A stretch of DNA of 64,000 nt from Zwartia hollandica (GCF_019923725.1 NZ_JAHXRI010000006.1:1-64000), one strand, 5' to 3'. Shown: positions 29,033 to 38,549, counted from the stretch's first letter. Made by a program: numbers and translations. Notes: generated by a model from the letters alone, not told the origin.

Positions 29033-29617
29033 CTATGGCGTGAGACGAGCTAAATAATATGAGATGTCGTTTAAATCTTGATCAGAGACACCATAAACCG
29101 AAGCCGCCATATTTGAATCGCGACCAACGGCTTGATTATTTTTGAACTGTTGCATGCTATGCAACAAATAGTCTTCTCTCTGACCCGCTAGCCTAGGAAT
29201 TTGCTCACGACCCAGGTATGTCGGTAGATGACATATCCCGCATCGCATGCCTTCCGCTAACTTGCCGCCGCGCGCAAAGACTTCAGCGTCTTTATCGGTC
29301 GGGACAGGTGCTAATGTTTTTTCCGCGTAATACTTGGCGAGCGCCGTGATTTCTGCATCAGACACGCCATCAAGCGAGCCCTTCATCACAGGAATATCAC
29401 GCACACCTTCGCGAATCAGGACAAGCTGATTTTCGAGAAACAATTTTGGTTGTGCCGCTAAAGAGGGGATTCCTTTTAATTGAGAATTCCCGTCTGCGCC
29501 ATGACAGGCCGCGCACAGCGCCAAGCGCTGTGGGGCTATCTGTGCATATGCAGCAGGAGCCGCCGCTAGGACGGCCCCCACCAAAACAACACTACGTAAA
29601 ACAGACAACAACTGCAT
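29033..29617 (-). CDS. Di-heme cytochrome c (cytochrome c4-like)
   Basis: A 194-residue periplasmic electron carrier. A signal peptide (SVLRSVVLVGAVLAAAPAAY, cleaved after AYA) precedes two CxxCH heme sites, CAACHG at 35-40 and CGICHL at 126-131. The distal methionine ligands are probably in the VMKG and NMAASVYG segments. It starts five bases after the stop of the PQQ-type dehydrogenase gene on the same strand, so it is very likely the direct electron acceptor of that enzyme. Length and two-domain form fit cytochrome c4/c5-type proteins. Confidence 0.92.
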   Translation of the reverse strand: MQLLSVLRSVVLVGAVLAAAPAAYAQIAPQRLALCAACHGADGNSQLKGIPSLAAQPKLFLENQLVLIREGVRDIPVMKGSLDGVSDAEITALAKYYAEKTLAPVPTDKDAEVFARGGKLAEGMRCGICHLPTYLGREQIPRLAGQREDYLLHSMQQFKNNQAVGRDSNMAASVYGVSDQDLNDISYYLARLTP

Positions 29618-29622
29618 GAAGC

Positions 29623-30846
29623 TTACTTCTTGTATGTGACGCGATAGATCACGCCATTTTGCTCGTCAGAAACCAGCAGTGAACCATCTTTCATCTGATG
29701 CAAGTAGGCTGGACGACCCCACCATGACTGATCTGCAGGATTCATAAAGCCAGTCATGAAGGGCTCTACCTTCGCGTTGTTGCCATTTGCATCTGTGCGC
29801 ACAGTCACGACATCAAAGCCGATTTTTTGTGTGCGGTTCCAGGAGCCTTTGCGTGCGTTGAACAGCACGTTTTTGTACTCAGCTGGGAACATGTCGCCGG
29901 TGTAAAACTTGACGCCCATGGTAGCAGCGTGAGGTCCCATCAAGGCAGCAGGCTGCTCAACACCAGCACAAGCGTTTGCTTTCTTGATGTCTGGATCAGC
30001 AATGGTGCCCTGATGACATGATGGAAAACCGTAGTTCGCTTTGACCTTCAAACGATTCATCGTGTCGTTAGGAGTGTCATCGCCCATCCAGTCACGGCCG
30101 TGATTACTAAACCAAAGTTCCTTGGTCACGGGGTGCCAGTCGAATCCAACCGTATTACGCACACCAGTCGCTAAGACTTCCATGCCCGAACCATCTGCGT
30201 TGTAACGACGGATCTGAGCGTACTCAGGTGTCGGCAGTTCGCAAATGTTGCAAGGCGCGCCAAAGGGAACATAAAACTTGCCGTCAGGACCAAACGCCAC
30301 GTACTTCCAGTTGTGGTGCGGCATCGGTGGGAAGTTGAACTTGGCAGTCAAATCAACAGGCGTCGCATTTGGGTTTTTTGCGATTCCATCGAAACGCAAG
30401 ACTTTATCAACCGCTACAACGTACAGCGAACCGTCTTTGTATGCAGCTGTTGGCTGATTAAGTTTGTCTACCACCACACGCGAGGTGCGCTCTTTGCCAT
30501 TGTCGGTCACTTCGTAAATACGACCGAGTGCGCGCGTACCGACGTAATACTTACCGTTCTCGCCCTCTGCGATTGCGCGGCCACCAGGAATGCCGTCAGC
30601 CCAGACCTCAACTTTAAAACCAGGCGGCAGTTTGATTTTATCAATCGGCACATCGGCGGCTTTAGTCGCCACCAGCTTGCCAGGCAAGGGAGCCAACGTG
30701 GATTTTGCCATCGACTCTGGCATGCCTTGCTTCCATGCAGGTGGGGGTGCCGGGGCAGCTGCAGGTGCTGCAGTCTGCGCTTGGGCAGACATACTAAATG
30801 CCAAGGCCAAACCAAAGCCACTAATCGTGCGTAAGTAATTTTTCAC
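29623..30846 (-). CDS. Secreted PQQ-type sugar (sorbosone) dehydrogenase
   Basis: A 407-residue protein with a signal peptide (MKNYLRTISGFGLALAFSMS, cleaved after AQA) and a beta-propeller of the glucose/sorbosone dehydrogenase family. Visible blade motifs are GFKVEVWADGIPGGRAIAEG, YVAFGPDGKFYVPFGAPCN and KELWFSNHGRDWMGDD; the C-terminal MKDGSLLVSDEQNGVIYRV is typical. Four cysteines (CNIC, CHQG, ACAG) may make disulfides. The start is GTG at 30846 with CGGAGA five bases upstream. Together with the cytochrome gene downstream and the pqq operon 1.2 kb away it forms a periplasmic oxidation module. The sugar or aldose substrate cannot be told. Confidence 0.88.
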   Translation of the reverse strand: MKNYLRTISGFGLALAFSMSAQAQTAAPAAAPAPPPAWKQGMPESMAKSTLAPLPGKLVATKAADVPIDKIKLPPGFKVEVWADGIPGGRAIAEGENGKYYVGTRALGRIYEVTDNGKERTSRVVVDKLNQPTAAYKDGSLYVVAVDKVLRFDGIAKNPNATPVDLTAKFNFPPMPHHNWKYVAFGPDGKFYVPFGAPCNICELPTPEYAQIRRYNADGSGMEVLATGVRNTVGFDWHPVTKELWFSNHGRDWMGDDTPNDTMNRLKVKANYGFPSCHQGTIADPDIKKANACAGVEQPAALMGPHAATMGVKFYTGDMFPAEYKNVLFNARKGSWNRTQKIGFDVVTVRTDANGNNAKVEPFMTGFMNPADQSWWGRPAYLHQMKDGSLLVSDEQNGVIYRVTYKK

Positions 30847-30995
30847 AGTCGTCTCCGTGATGTTAGATGTTCGAACAAGTCCATCTTGTTTTTAAAGTAC
30901 TGAACAATATTACTAGAATTGGATATCTAGATAACTTTTTTACCTTTAACTTTTTAAGTGAACGGTGGACGCCACAATAATCATTAGGGTAATCA

Positions 30996-31931
30996 CTAGC
31001 GCCAAGATGTCAGTGCTTGAAACGTTGCACTCAACATCCCCGGATCCGTGAGATCGTGGCCGCCCCCTGCGACACGGATAAGGTTTGCTTGAGCTACGGT
31101 GCGTTGAATGTTGAGACTGTTTTCAAAGGGGCAAAGCGCATCGGTATCGCCATGCACGAGCGTAAGCGGAATCTCTGACATCCTATCAGCCTGTGCCAAG
31201 ATATTTTGACCAACAAAGCACCGATGCCACAGGTAATGGCTCTGCACCCTATAGCGAGCGATGAGCGCATCGTGACTACCTAAGCCAATCGTAGGCGCTT
31301 GCATTGGATAAACGTTCATTGCTGCCTCGTAGGTGGCCCAAGCTTGTGCAAGCTGCACTTGCTTTTGGACGTCCTTCTCTAGGCAAAATACCCGATACCC
31401 AAACTCGAGAACGGTCTGTTGAGGGTTGTTAGGCACCTGAGATCGCAAGGCATCCCAAAGTTCTCGACACCCCTCAGGCGGATGTTCCATAAAGCTTTCT
31501 ATTTCAGCTTGAGTACATAAAAACGGACTACGACAGAGCATTCTGTCGACGCGATCAGGATGGGCCTGCCCGTAAAGTAAGGCTAAAGCACCACCCCAAG
31601 AGCCCCCCACAACACTCCACTTTGGTATGGACAGATGCTCGCGCAAACGTTCGATATCAGCAATTAAATAAGACGTCTCATTATGGTCAATCGCCCCTGC
31701 TGGTAGGCTGCGCCCACAACCTCGCTGATCATATTGAACAATCCAGAAAAGGGCGGGATCAAAAAATCGGCGATGCAAAGGGCTTGCCGAACTTCCGGGG
31801 CCGCCATGCAGCCACACCACAGGCATACCTTCGGGATTACCACTAGCTTGCCAGTGCAACTGGTGCCCATTTCCGACCGCTAGCCACCCGTGCGCTGCGG
31901 GCTGAATCTCGGCAAATAGCTTAGTTTTCAT
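30996..31931 (-). CDS. Proline iminopeptidase-type alpha/beta hydrolase
   Basis: A 311-residue alpha/beta hydrolase of the S33 prolyl iminopeptidase family. HGGPG at 42-46 (oxyanion loop), YDQRGCGRSLP near 67-77 and the nucleophile S111 in GGSWGGALALLYGQ are textbook motifs for that family, and the C-terminal AGGHDLTDP carries the histidine. No signal peptide is seen, so it is cytosolic. It would remove N-terminal proline from peptides. It lies between the PQQ dehydrogenase (same strand) and pqqA (divergent), so a role in trimming a PQQ-related peptide can be imagined, but nothing in the sequence shows it. Confidence 0.88.
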   Translation of the reverse strand: MKTKLFAEIQPAAHGWLAVGNGHQLHWQASGNPEGMPVVWLHGGPGSSASPLHRRFFDPALFWIVQYDQRGCGRSLPAGAIDHNETSYLIADIERLREHLSIPKWSVVGGSWGGALALLYGQAHPDRVDRMLCRSPFLCTQAEIESFMEHPPEGCRELWDALRSQVPNNPQQTVLEFGYRVFCLEKDVQKQVQLAQAWATYEAAMNVYPMQAPTIGLGSHDALIARYRVQSHYLWHRCFVGQNILAQADRMSEIPLTLVHGDTDALCPFENSLNIQRTVAQANLIRVAGGGHDLTDPGMLSATFQALTSWR

Positions 31932-32046
31932 GTGGTCAACAAGTCAAAAAGTTGCTAGATACATGTGATTTATTCTATATACTTGTTGCTAATGCCAACT
32001 AATGGCGTTGCGATACTTTACTTCCACCGCACTTTAGGAGACCGCT

Positions 32047-32121
32047 ATGAAATGGGAAACACCATCAGCAATTGATCTGCGCTTTGGTTTTGAAATCACA
32101 ATGTACATCGCCAATCGCTAA
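32047..32121 (+). CDS. pqqA: PqqA, precursor peptide of pyrroloquinoline quinone
   Basis: A 24-residue peptide, MKWETPSAIDLRFGFEITMY then IANR, too short for usual gene calls. PQQ is built from the conserved glutamate and tyrosine of the E-x-x-x-Y motif, here FEITMY (E16 and Y20). The length and the DLR-x-GFE-x-T-M-Y core are exactly those of PqqA. TTTAGGAG precedes the ATG by seven bases. A strong hairpin follows 10 bases after the stop and separates it from pqqB. Confidence 0.97.
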   Translation: MKWETPSAIDLRFGFEITMYIANR

Positions 32122-32131
32122 TCGTTTTTCA

Positions 32132-32166
32132 AAAGGCCGAGACGAATATCTCGGCCTTTATTTTTT
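32132..32166 (+). terminator. Hairpin with U-tract between pqqA and pqqB
   Basis: A perfect 11-bp inverted repeat, AAAGGCCGAGA at 32132-32142 and its complement at 32149-32159 with a six-base loop, is followed by ATTTTTTG. It looks like an intrinsic terminator, but lies inside the pqq operon just before pqqB. It probably acts as a partial terminator or RNA stabiliser giving more pqqA than pqqBCDE transcript, an arrangement known in other pqq operons. Confidence 0.85.
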
Positions 32167-32174
32167 GAGTTGTG

Positions 32175-33089
32175 ATGCAAATACGCGTATTGGGCTCCGC
32201 GGCTGGCGGGGGATTTCCTCAATGGAACTGTAACTGCCCGAATTGCTCAGGTGTACGCCAAGGCAGCATCAACGCGCAGATGCGCACTCAGTCCTCTATC
32301 ATCGTTGGCAACGGATCACCCGACTGGGCATTGATCAATGCGTCGCCTGATGTACTGACCCAAATCAAACAAACGCCTGTTTTACAACCCGCTAGACAGA
32401 TGCGTGACAGCGGTATTGCCGCGGTTGTGTTGATGGACGCACAAGTGGATCACGTCACGGGTCTCATGATGCTACGCGAAAGAAATTCGCCTCTGCCCAT
32501 TTATGCCACCCAGCAAGTCTTCGACGATCTCACGGCAGGCCTGCCGCTGGTCAAGACCCTGTCTCATTACTGTACGGTCGAACAGCGATTAATTAGCCCT
32601 GAACAAGAAAATTTCAGCATTCCTGAACTAACAGGCATTGCTTTCACGCCGATCACGCTTTCGAGCAAAGCTCCGCCCTATTCGCCTCATCGTCATGACC
32701 CTCATCCTGGTGACAACATCGGGCTACTCATGACAGACATAACGAGCGGAAAAAAAGCGTTTTATGCACCGGGTCTAGGTGTGATTGAGCCACAAGTCGA
32801 GCAAGCCATGCGGCAAGCCGATGTGCTACTAGTCGATGGTACGTTTTGGACCGATGATGAAATGATTAGCATGGGTCTGTCGTCTAAGCGCGCGATCGAC
32901 ATGGGGCATCTGGCCCAATCTGGACCGGGTGGAATGCTTGAGGAGTTAGCCTCTCATTCAACCAAGCGACGAATTCTGATTCACATTAACAATACCAATC
33001 CCATCCTTCGCGAGGACTCACCGCAAGCGCTGCAACTGAAAGCGCTCGGTATTGAGGTCGCCTTTGATGGCATGCACATAGAGATCTGA
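32175..33089 (+). CDS. pqqB: PqqB, PQQ biosynthesis metallo-hydroxylase
   Basis: A 304-residue metallo-beta-lactamase-fold protein that acts late in PQQ biosynthesis, hydroxylating the tyrosine-derived part of the cross-linked intermediate. The N-terminus [19 protein letters not shown] is the family signature, carrying the structural zinc cysteines, and [11 protein letters not shown] and [17 protein letters not shown] contain the metal ligands. A GTG at 32172 immediately precedes the ATG chosen. pqqC starts two bases after the stop. Confidence 0.96.
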   Translation: MQIRVLGSAAGGGFPQWNCNCPNCSGVRQGSINAQMRTQSSIIVGNGSPDWALINASPDVLTQIKQTPVLQPARQMRDSGIAAVVLMDAQVDHVTGLMMLRERNSPLPIYATQQVFDDLTAGLPLVKTLSHYCTVEQRLISPEQENFSIPELTGIAFTPITLSSKAPPYSPHRHDPHPGDNIGLLMTDITSGKKAFYAPGLGVIEPQVEQAMRQADVLLVDGTFWTDDEMISMGLSSKRAIDMGHLAQSGPGGMLEELASHSTKRRILIHINNTNPILREDSPQALQLKALGIEVAFDGMHIEI

Positions 33090-33091
33090 CC

Positions 33092-33805
33092 ATGACCGCA
33101 TTGAAACCAGCTTGGACGCGTGAAGAGTTCGAAGCACAACTCCGCGCAAAAGGTCAGAGCTATCATATTCATCACCCCTTTAACGTCAAAATGAATGCTG
33201 GCGAATGTTCTAAAGAACAGATTCGCGGTTGGGTATTAAACCGTTTTTACTATCAGTGGATCATCCCCATCAAAGACGCTGCAGTCATGTCCAACTGCCA
33301 AGATCGTGAAACGCGTCGCAGATGGATTTCCAGAATTTTGGATCACGACGGCTTTGGTGAATACAAAACCGACACAGAGTGCGGAGGCCTCGAAGCGTGG
33401 ACTCGCCTCGGACTAGCGGTTGGTTTAGATCGTGAGACGCTCTGGTCGCTGAAACAGGTCGAGCCCTCGGTTAAATTTGCCTGTGATGCCTATGTCAACT
33501 TTGCACGCCAGCAGCCTTGGCAAGAGGCAATCTGCTCTTCGCTGACAGAAATGTTCGCGCCTCAAATTCATAAAGATCGTCTGGCAACTTGGCCCACACA
33601 TTACCCATGGATCGAGTCGGCAGGTTTGCATTATTTCCGCTCGCGTATTCCTTTAGCCCAGCGTGATGTCGATCATGGCCTCGAGGTCACACTCAACCAC
33701 TTTACAACACGCGCGCAACAAGAACGGGCACTCGACATCCTGCAATTCAAGCTTGATATTTTGTGGTCCATGCTTGATGGCATTGAAAGAGCCTATCCGG
33801 TATGA
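33092..33805 (+). CDS. pqqC: PqqC, pyrroloquinoline-quinone synthase
   Basis: A 237-residue heme-oxygenase-like, cofactorless oxidase that catalyses the last step: ring closure and eight-electron oxidation to PQQ. Conserved stretches are [30 protein letters not shown] and [21 protein letters not shown] histidine-rich active site typical of PqqC is intact. The stop overlaps the ATG of pqqD (ATGA). Confidence 0.96.
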   Translation: MTALKPAWTREEFEAQLRAKGQSYHIHHPFNVKMNAGECSKEQIRGWVLNRFYYQWIIPIKDAAVMSNCQDRETRRRWISRILDHDGFGEYKTDTECGGLEAWTRLGLAVGLDRETLWSLKQVEPSVKFACDAYVNFARQQPWQEAICSSLTEMFAPQIHKDRLATWPTHYPWIESAGLHYFRSRIPLAQRDVDHGLEVTLNHFTTRAQQERALDILQFKLDILWSMLDGIERAYPV

Positions 33806-34080
33806 GCGACCCCACGCCCGCACCGCTTCCCGAGCGCCCCCGACTCAACAGACTTTTTCGCTTGCAGTGGGAAGAGGCACAACAAGCGTATGTACTGCTT
33901 TATCCTGAAGGTATGGTCAAACTCAATCTTAGCGCCGCCGAGATCCTCAAGCGCTGCGACGGAGAGCACACCGTTAACGAACTTATCGCAGAGCTGGAGC
34001 AGGCATTTGGCGAGGCTGATTTGCGCGACCCTATCGAAGGGATGTTACGCGCAGCCTTTGAAAAAGACTGGATCCAATAG
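33802..34080 (+). CDS. pqqD: PqqD, PqqA-binding chaperone
   Basis: A 92-residue RiPP recognition element that binds the PqqA peptide and presents it to PqqE. The winged-helix core [20 protein letters not shown], followed by [19 protein letters not shown], matches the family; length is standard. It starts within the stop codon of pqqC, so translation is coupled, and pqqE begins 15 bases after its stop. Confidence 0.94.
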   Translation: MSDPTPAPLPERPRLNRLFRLQWEEAQQAYVLLYPEGMVKLNLSAAEILKRCDGEHTVNELIAELEQAFGEADLRDPIEGMLRAAFEKDWIQ

Positions 34081-34095
34081 GACCACCCTCAGCCG

Positions 34096-35223
34096 ATGAC
34101 ACAGCCTGTTATCAATCCGCCCTTCTGGTTACTCGCCGAGCTGACATATCGCTGCCCGCTGCACTGCGTGTTTTGCTACAACCCGGTCAACTACGACAGT
34201 ATTAAAAATGAGCTTGATACAGACGCATGGATTCGCGTCATGCGTGAAGCGCGTGCGCTCGGCGCCGCACAAATAGGATTTTCGGGTGGTGAGCCATTGC
34301 TTCGCGATGACCTCGACATCTTAGTCGCGGAAGCACGACGGCTTGGTTTTTATACCAATCTCATTACTTCTGGTGTTGGCTTAAACGAGAAAAGGATCGC
34401 CTCACTTAAGCAAGCAGGACTCGATCACATTCAGCTTTCCTTTCAAGACTCCACACAGGAGATGAACGACTTTCTGAGCAGCACGAAAACATTCGAGCTC
34501 AAGAAAAAAGTAGCGGCTTTAATTAAAAAGTATGACTACCCAATGGTGATGAATGTCGTATTGCATCGTCATAATATTCCGCACATCGATAAGATTATTG
34601 AGATGGCGCTTGACCTCTCCGCAGAGTATCTGGAGCTAGCGAACACACAATATTACGGTTGGGCGATGAAGAATCGTCAGCAGCTTTTACCCACTCGAGA
34701 ACAACTTGTCGCAGCGGAAGCCACGGTAAACGCCTACCGCGAAAAAATCGGCAAACAATGCAAGCTGCTTTTTGTTGTTCCTGATTACTTTGAAGAGCGT
34801 CCAAAAGCCTGTATGAATGGTTGGGGCTCGATCTTTTTAGATATTGCACCGGATGGCGCGGCCTTACCTTGTCACAACGCTAGAGAGTTACCCGGCCTTA
34901 ACATTCCAAATGTGAAAGAGCACTCCATTCAGGAGATCTGGTATGAGAGCCAGGCCTTTAATTTCTTTCGAGGTGACAGCTGGATGCAGGAGCCCTGCCG
35001 CTCATGCTCAGAGAAAGAAAAAGACTTTGGTGGCTGTCGCTGCCAAGCATTCCTGTTAACAGGAGATCCTGCTGCGACAGATCCAGTTTGCGCCAAGTCC
35101 CCCAATCACCATGTCGTCAAACTTGCGATTCGTGAAGCGGCAGCTGTAGCAAACGCCGATACTTCAAAAGAATTCCCATTGGTTTTTAGAACCGACAGCA
35201 ACTCAAAACGCTTCGCAGGATAA
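34096..35223 (+). CDS. pqqE: PqqE, radical SAM PqqA cross-linking enzyme
   Basis: A 375-residue SPASM radical SAM enzyme that forms the Glu-Tyr carbon-carbon bond in PqqA. The [4Fe-4S] motif is C20-x3-C24-x2-C27 in [13 protein letters not shown], with [13 protein letters not shown] as the SAM-binding segment. The C-terminal cysteine-rich SPASM region includes [10 protein letters not shown] and [19 protein letters not shown]. It is the last gene of the operon; no pqqF/pqqG protease gene follows. A convergent amidohydrolase ends 34 bases downstream, with no clear terminator between. Confidence 0.96.
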   Translation: MTQPVINPPFWLLAELTYRCPLHCVFCYNPVNYDSIKNELDTDAWIRVMREARALGAAQIGFSGGEPLLRDDLDILVAEARRLGFYTNLITSGVGLNEKRIASLKQAGLDHIQLSFQDSTQEMNDFLSSTKTFELKKKVAALIKKYDYPMVMNVVLHRHNIPHIDKIIEMALDLSAEYLELANTQYYGWAMKNRQQLLPTREQLVAAEATVNAYREKIGKQCKLLFVVPDYFEERPKACMNGWGSIFLDIAPDGAALPCHNARELPGLNIPNVKEHSIQEIWYESQAFNFFRGDSWMQEPCRSCSEKEKDFGGCRCQAFLLTGDPAATDPVCAKSPNHHVVKLAIREAAAVANADTSKEFPLVFRTDSNSKRFAG

Positions 35224-35257
35224 ACGGCCTAAGGAGAGGAGCTCCGATGATCCTCCC

Positions 35258-36961
35258 CTACCATTCCTGTCGTTTTCCACCTACCCAAGTCTGCAACACC
35301 TTGATGTCACCGATTTGTTCAGAGGGGGTTGCTCTTGGGTTTTTTTCCAAGACAACAAAGTCAGCAAGCTTACCCACTTCCAGACTTCCAATCTTGTCAT
35401 CTGACATCATTTGATAGGCGGCATCGATCGTCACGGCACGAATTGCATCATCCACTGAAATTCGCTCATTGGGCCCTAAAACTTTTCGTTGTAATGGGCT
35501 TTGCCAAACCCGTGTCACACCCTGGGTAATATATTTCAAAGGGCCATAAGGCGACACAGGCGAATCGCTGTGATACGCAAAGCGAACGCCCTCTTTCTTT
35601 AATGACGCTGATGGATCAATACACTCGGCACGCGGCGCACCCAGAATTTGATCGTTAAACGCCTGGCCCCAATAATGCACGTGTCCAATCGTGAACCCCG
35701 GAACCACTCCCAGCTGCTTTGTTCTGACTAACTGCTCAGGTGTGGTGACAGTGAAGTGTTCGATTCGCAAACGACGCTTCTCGGGCTGCGACTTACCATC
35801 TAACAGCTTGGCGTAGTTATTTAAGGTTTGCTCGACAGCTCGGCTCCCGTTGGCATGAACAGAGAGCTGCCAGCCCTGATCGAAATAGGGCTTCATGAGC
35901 GCCAATAGTTGTTCGTCCTGGTAATTAAGGTCCCCTCTAAATTTTGTTCCCGCAGGGTACGCATACGGCTCATTGAGCGCGGCTGTTAACCCTTGCGTTG
36001 ATCCATCTGAAATAAATTTCACACCGACATAACGAAACAAGTCATCGCCCTCGTTGGGTTTGACTCCTTGAAACCCCTTGGGGATCGCGCTGCCATAGAG
36101 ATAAGCCCGAACCCTTACCGGCAAACCACCGTTTGCGAGCAAATACTTGTAGAGGCCCATCTCGTTTTCAAGCCCGAGGTTCGCGCCCACGGTAATTTCA
36201 GATGAGGTCGTCACGCCCTTCATCGCGAGCTTTTTTGTTGTATTCCGTACCGCTTGAATAAGCTCTTGCTGTGTTGGGACAGGCATCTTGGCTTGAAAAG
36301 CAAGATACGACGGTGCCTCAACCAATTTGCCAGTCAGATTACCTTTCTCATCCTTCACATAAATCCCACCATTCGGCGGCTTAGGCGTCTGATTATTGAC
36401 CCCGGCAACTTCGAAGGCCTTGCTGTTTACATATGCAATGTGGCCGGATTGATTGAGGATAAAGATCGGTACATCCTTGGATACTTTGTCGAGTACCTCG
36501 ACGGTCAATTCAGCCATAAATGGTGACGTTCTTGACGGATCGACACCAAAGCCCGCTAACCAGCCACCAGGTGGGACAGTCTTTAACGCTGCGCGTAATT
36601 TTTCACTAAGCGTATCGATCGTGTCGTAGGGTAAAGAGAAGTTGGACAGGTCAAGCCAAAGCCCTTCCACCATTGCAGTCAACACAATATGAACATGAGG
36701 TTCAACAAAACCGGGCATCAGTGTTTGACCACGCAAGTCGATCACCTGGGTTTTTTGATCGACCCAGTTTTTTCTAATGTCAGCTTCCAGTCCTACGGCG
36801 ACAATCTTTCCGTCTTTCGTTGCAAGCGCCTGAACCTCTTCATTCTTTGCGTTAACCGTGACAATGGGTCCGCCTACAAAAACGAGGTCCGCTGCGGCGT
36901 GCGCCCAAGACCCATAGAAAAATAGAGCACTAATTAAAAGATTTTTGGAAACACGAATCAT
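35258..36961 (-). CDS. Secreted amidohydrolase (YtcJ-like, Amidohydro_3)
   Basis: A 567-residue metal-dependent hydrolase. A signal peptide (MIRVSKNLLISALFFYGSWA, cleaved after AHA) precedes ADLVFVGGPIVTVN and the metal motif GFVEPHVHI around residue 80. Further conserved stretches are LSVHANGSRAVEQTL and FAYHSDSPVSPYGPL, and the C-terminal IGSLEVGKLADFVVLEKNPR is the standard end of the family. The substrate is unknown. Start at 36961 is preferred because it puts the signal peptide at the N-terminus. It is convergent with pqqE and has no operon partner. Confidence 0.87.
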   Translation of the reverse strand: MIRVSKNLLISALFFYGSWAHAAADLVFVGGPIVTVNAKNEEVQALATKDGKIVAVGLEADIRKNWVDQKTQVIDLRGQTLMPGFVEPHVHIVLTAMVEGLWLDLSNFSLPYDTIDTLSEKLRAALKTVPPGGWLAGFGVDPSRTSPFMAELTVEVLDKVSKDVPIFILNQSGHIAYVNSKAFEVAGVNNQTPKPPNGGIYVKDEKGNLTGKLVEAPSYLAFQAKMPVPTQQELIQAVRNTTKKLAMKGVTTSSEITVGANLGLENEMGLYKYLLANGGLPVRVRAYLYGSAIPKGFQGVKPNEGDDLFRYVGVKFISDGSTQGLTAALNEPYAYPAGTKFRGDLNYQDEQLLALMKPYFDQGWQLSVHANGSRAVEQTLNNYAKLLDGKSQPEKRRLRIEHFTVTTPEQLVRTKQLGVVPGFTIGHVHYWGQAFNDQILGAPRAECIDPSASLKKEGVRFAYHSDSPVSPYGPLKYITQGVTRVWQSPLQRKVLGPNERISVDDAIRAVTIDAAYQMMSDDKIGSLEVGKLADFVVLEKNPRATPSEQIGDIKVLQTWVGGKRQEW

Positions 36962-37138
36962 GGTGGCCTCAGGTATTGCTGGGGACATGGGACATAGGCA
37001 TTTATTTAAAAAATAAACTTACCCAATAGCTATCGAATCTTCAGGTGGGCGCCTTGGTCAAGTATATGATGGAAGGTGGAAAATGATAGCCTTTTGTGTA
37101 ACAAGTCGACTTATGCAAGTTTTGGGAGTTATGCATTC

Positions 37139-37558
37139 GTGTTGATAAGACCATTCAAACAACAGGACGAGCCAGGCGTCATTGCGCTGTGGCATACCTG
37201 CGCGCTCACTCGATCCTGGAACAACCCAAGTCTAGACATCGCCCGCAAATTGGAAGTCGATCCAGAATTGTTTCTGGTTGGGGAAGAAGATGGCCTGATT
37301 ATCGCCAGCGCAATGTTTGGTTACGAAGGGCACAGGGGGTGGGTGAACTACCTTGCCGTCGATCCCTCACATCAGCGCAAGAGTTACGCAACGCAATTGA
37401 TGGAACACGGCGAACACCTGCTTCGTGCCCTTGGTTGTCCAAAGCTCAATCTTCAGGTCCGCAGCACCAACGCGAGCACCTTGGCGTTTTACGAATCGCT
37501 CGGCTACAAGAATGACGACGTGATTAGCCTAGGAAAGCGGCTTATTTCTGATGAATAG
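37139..37558 (+). CDS. ypeA: YpeA-type GNAT acetyltransferase
   Basis: A 139-residue GCN5-related N-acetyltransferase that resembles E. coli YpeA along its length: IRPFKQQDEPGVIALW at the N-terminus, SWNNPSLDIARKL, acetyl-CoA loop VDPSHQRKSYATQLM and the C-terminal YESLGYKNDDVISLGKRLI. The start is GTG at 37139 (or TTG at 37142); GGGAG lies ten bases upstream, and this gives the family length. Longer in-frame ATG at 37076 adds a non-conserved extension. The 3' end overlaps the next gene by eight bases. The acceptor substrate is unknown. Confidence 0.85.
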   Translation: MLIRPFKQQDEPGVIALWHTCALTRSWNNPSLDIARKLEVDPELFLVGEEDGLIIASAMFGYEGHRGWVNYLAVDPSHQRKSYATQLMEHGEHLLRALGCPKLNLQVRSTNASTLAFYESLGYKNDDVISLGKRLISDE

Positions 37559-38549
37559 CAAAATGTCTACCCTCCTGCGGCTCGCGCTAGCACTGTTGGT
37601 GATCTATGCAAGTAGTTCAGTGAACGCAGCGAGCTTTGACTGCACGAAAGCGCGCTCGCCGATGGAGCAGCTAATTTGCGTTGATACTGAACTCAGCGCA
37701 CTAGACGAATCTTTAGCGAAAAACTACACCACCGCCAAAGAGAAGCTTTCGCCGAACGCCATCAAGATATTTACTGCTGGTCAGTTATCTTGGCTGCGTT
37801 TTCATGCAGCATACTGTTTTGTAAGTTACGACGCATCAAAGGCCGACGCCGCACATGCAAAACGTTGCCTGATGGACGCTTACTTTGAACGCATCAAAGA
37901 CTTTAAGGCAACCGGGGAGATGATACAGGCGATGAAAGCCTATATTGTTGTGGACAGCGCCATCAAGATTTCGCCTACGGAGCAAAGCATCTACACCGTT
38001 CAACGCAACTATGTGCAGTTTGACAGCGCCGCGTCATCTATCCAGAACATCAATCGCTACCTGACCTTCACCGATCGAATCAAACTAGACGAGACAAGAG
38101 GATCCGAATCCTATGTTGTTCGTCTAACCGAGCTCAGTCAGGACTGGCTTCAAAAAACAAAACAGTCTGAGGTAATGACGGGAGCCTATCCAACTAGCGG
38201 GACAGAGTGCGGCGTATACGCGCTTAGTCTCGATCGGCCTTTACATGCAGCAGATCTATTCGCAAACGCATCATGGACGCTAACGGCAAAGAAGTTCGCT
38301 CGGGCACACTTCACAGCTCTCGCAAATACAGAAAAAGACTTTGATCTATCAATGATTAATGGCTACAGTCAATTCGACTTACCACCTGCCGCTGAGTTTT
38401 CTTTCTGTATGACTAAGGCTGGGTTTTATGTCGACGGATTCTTACCCCACGTCGCCCGTGCATTTGACGGAGTGATCTTGCCATGGAGCGTCTTTGCGAA
38501 CCATCTGACACCCTATGCGCGCAAAGAAATCCTCGCCATCAAACAATAG
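37551..38549 (+). CDS. Secreted protein with LprI-like N-terminal domain
   Basis: A 332-residue secreted protein. A signal peptide (LLRLALALLVIYASSSVNA) is followed by SFDCTKARSPMEQLICVD, the cysteine pattern of the lysozyme-inhibitor LprI/DUF1311 domain, running to about residue 115 with two more cysteines (YCFVSY, KRCLMDAYF). The remaining 215 residues are not recognised and contain two additional cysteines near SGTECG and FSFCMTKAG. Inhibitor function is not demonstrated for most DUF1311 proteins. The start lies inside the ypeA 3' end, suggesting cotranscription. Confidence 0.75.
   Translation: MNSKMSTLLRLALALLVIYASSSVNAASFDCTKARSPMEQLICVDTELSALDESLAKNYTTAKEKLSPNAIKIFTAGQLSWLRFHAAYCFVSYDASKADAAHAKRCLMDAYFERIKDFKATGEMIQAMKAYIVVDSAIKISPTEQSIYTVQRNYVQFDSAASSIQNINRYLTFTDRIKLDETRGSESYVVRLTELSQDWLQKTKQSEVMTGAYPTSGTECGVYALSLDRPLHAADLFANASWTLTAKKFARAHFTALANTEKDFDLSMINGYSQFDLPPAAEFSFCMTKAGFYVDGFLPHVARAFDGVILPWSVFANHLTPYARKEILAIKQ

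Noticed and set aside
31953-31981. Promoter-like TTGCTA and CTATAT before pqqA
   Set aside because: Spacing is acceptable but both boxes are weak and the region is A/T-rich, so I did not list it as a feature.
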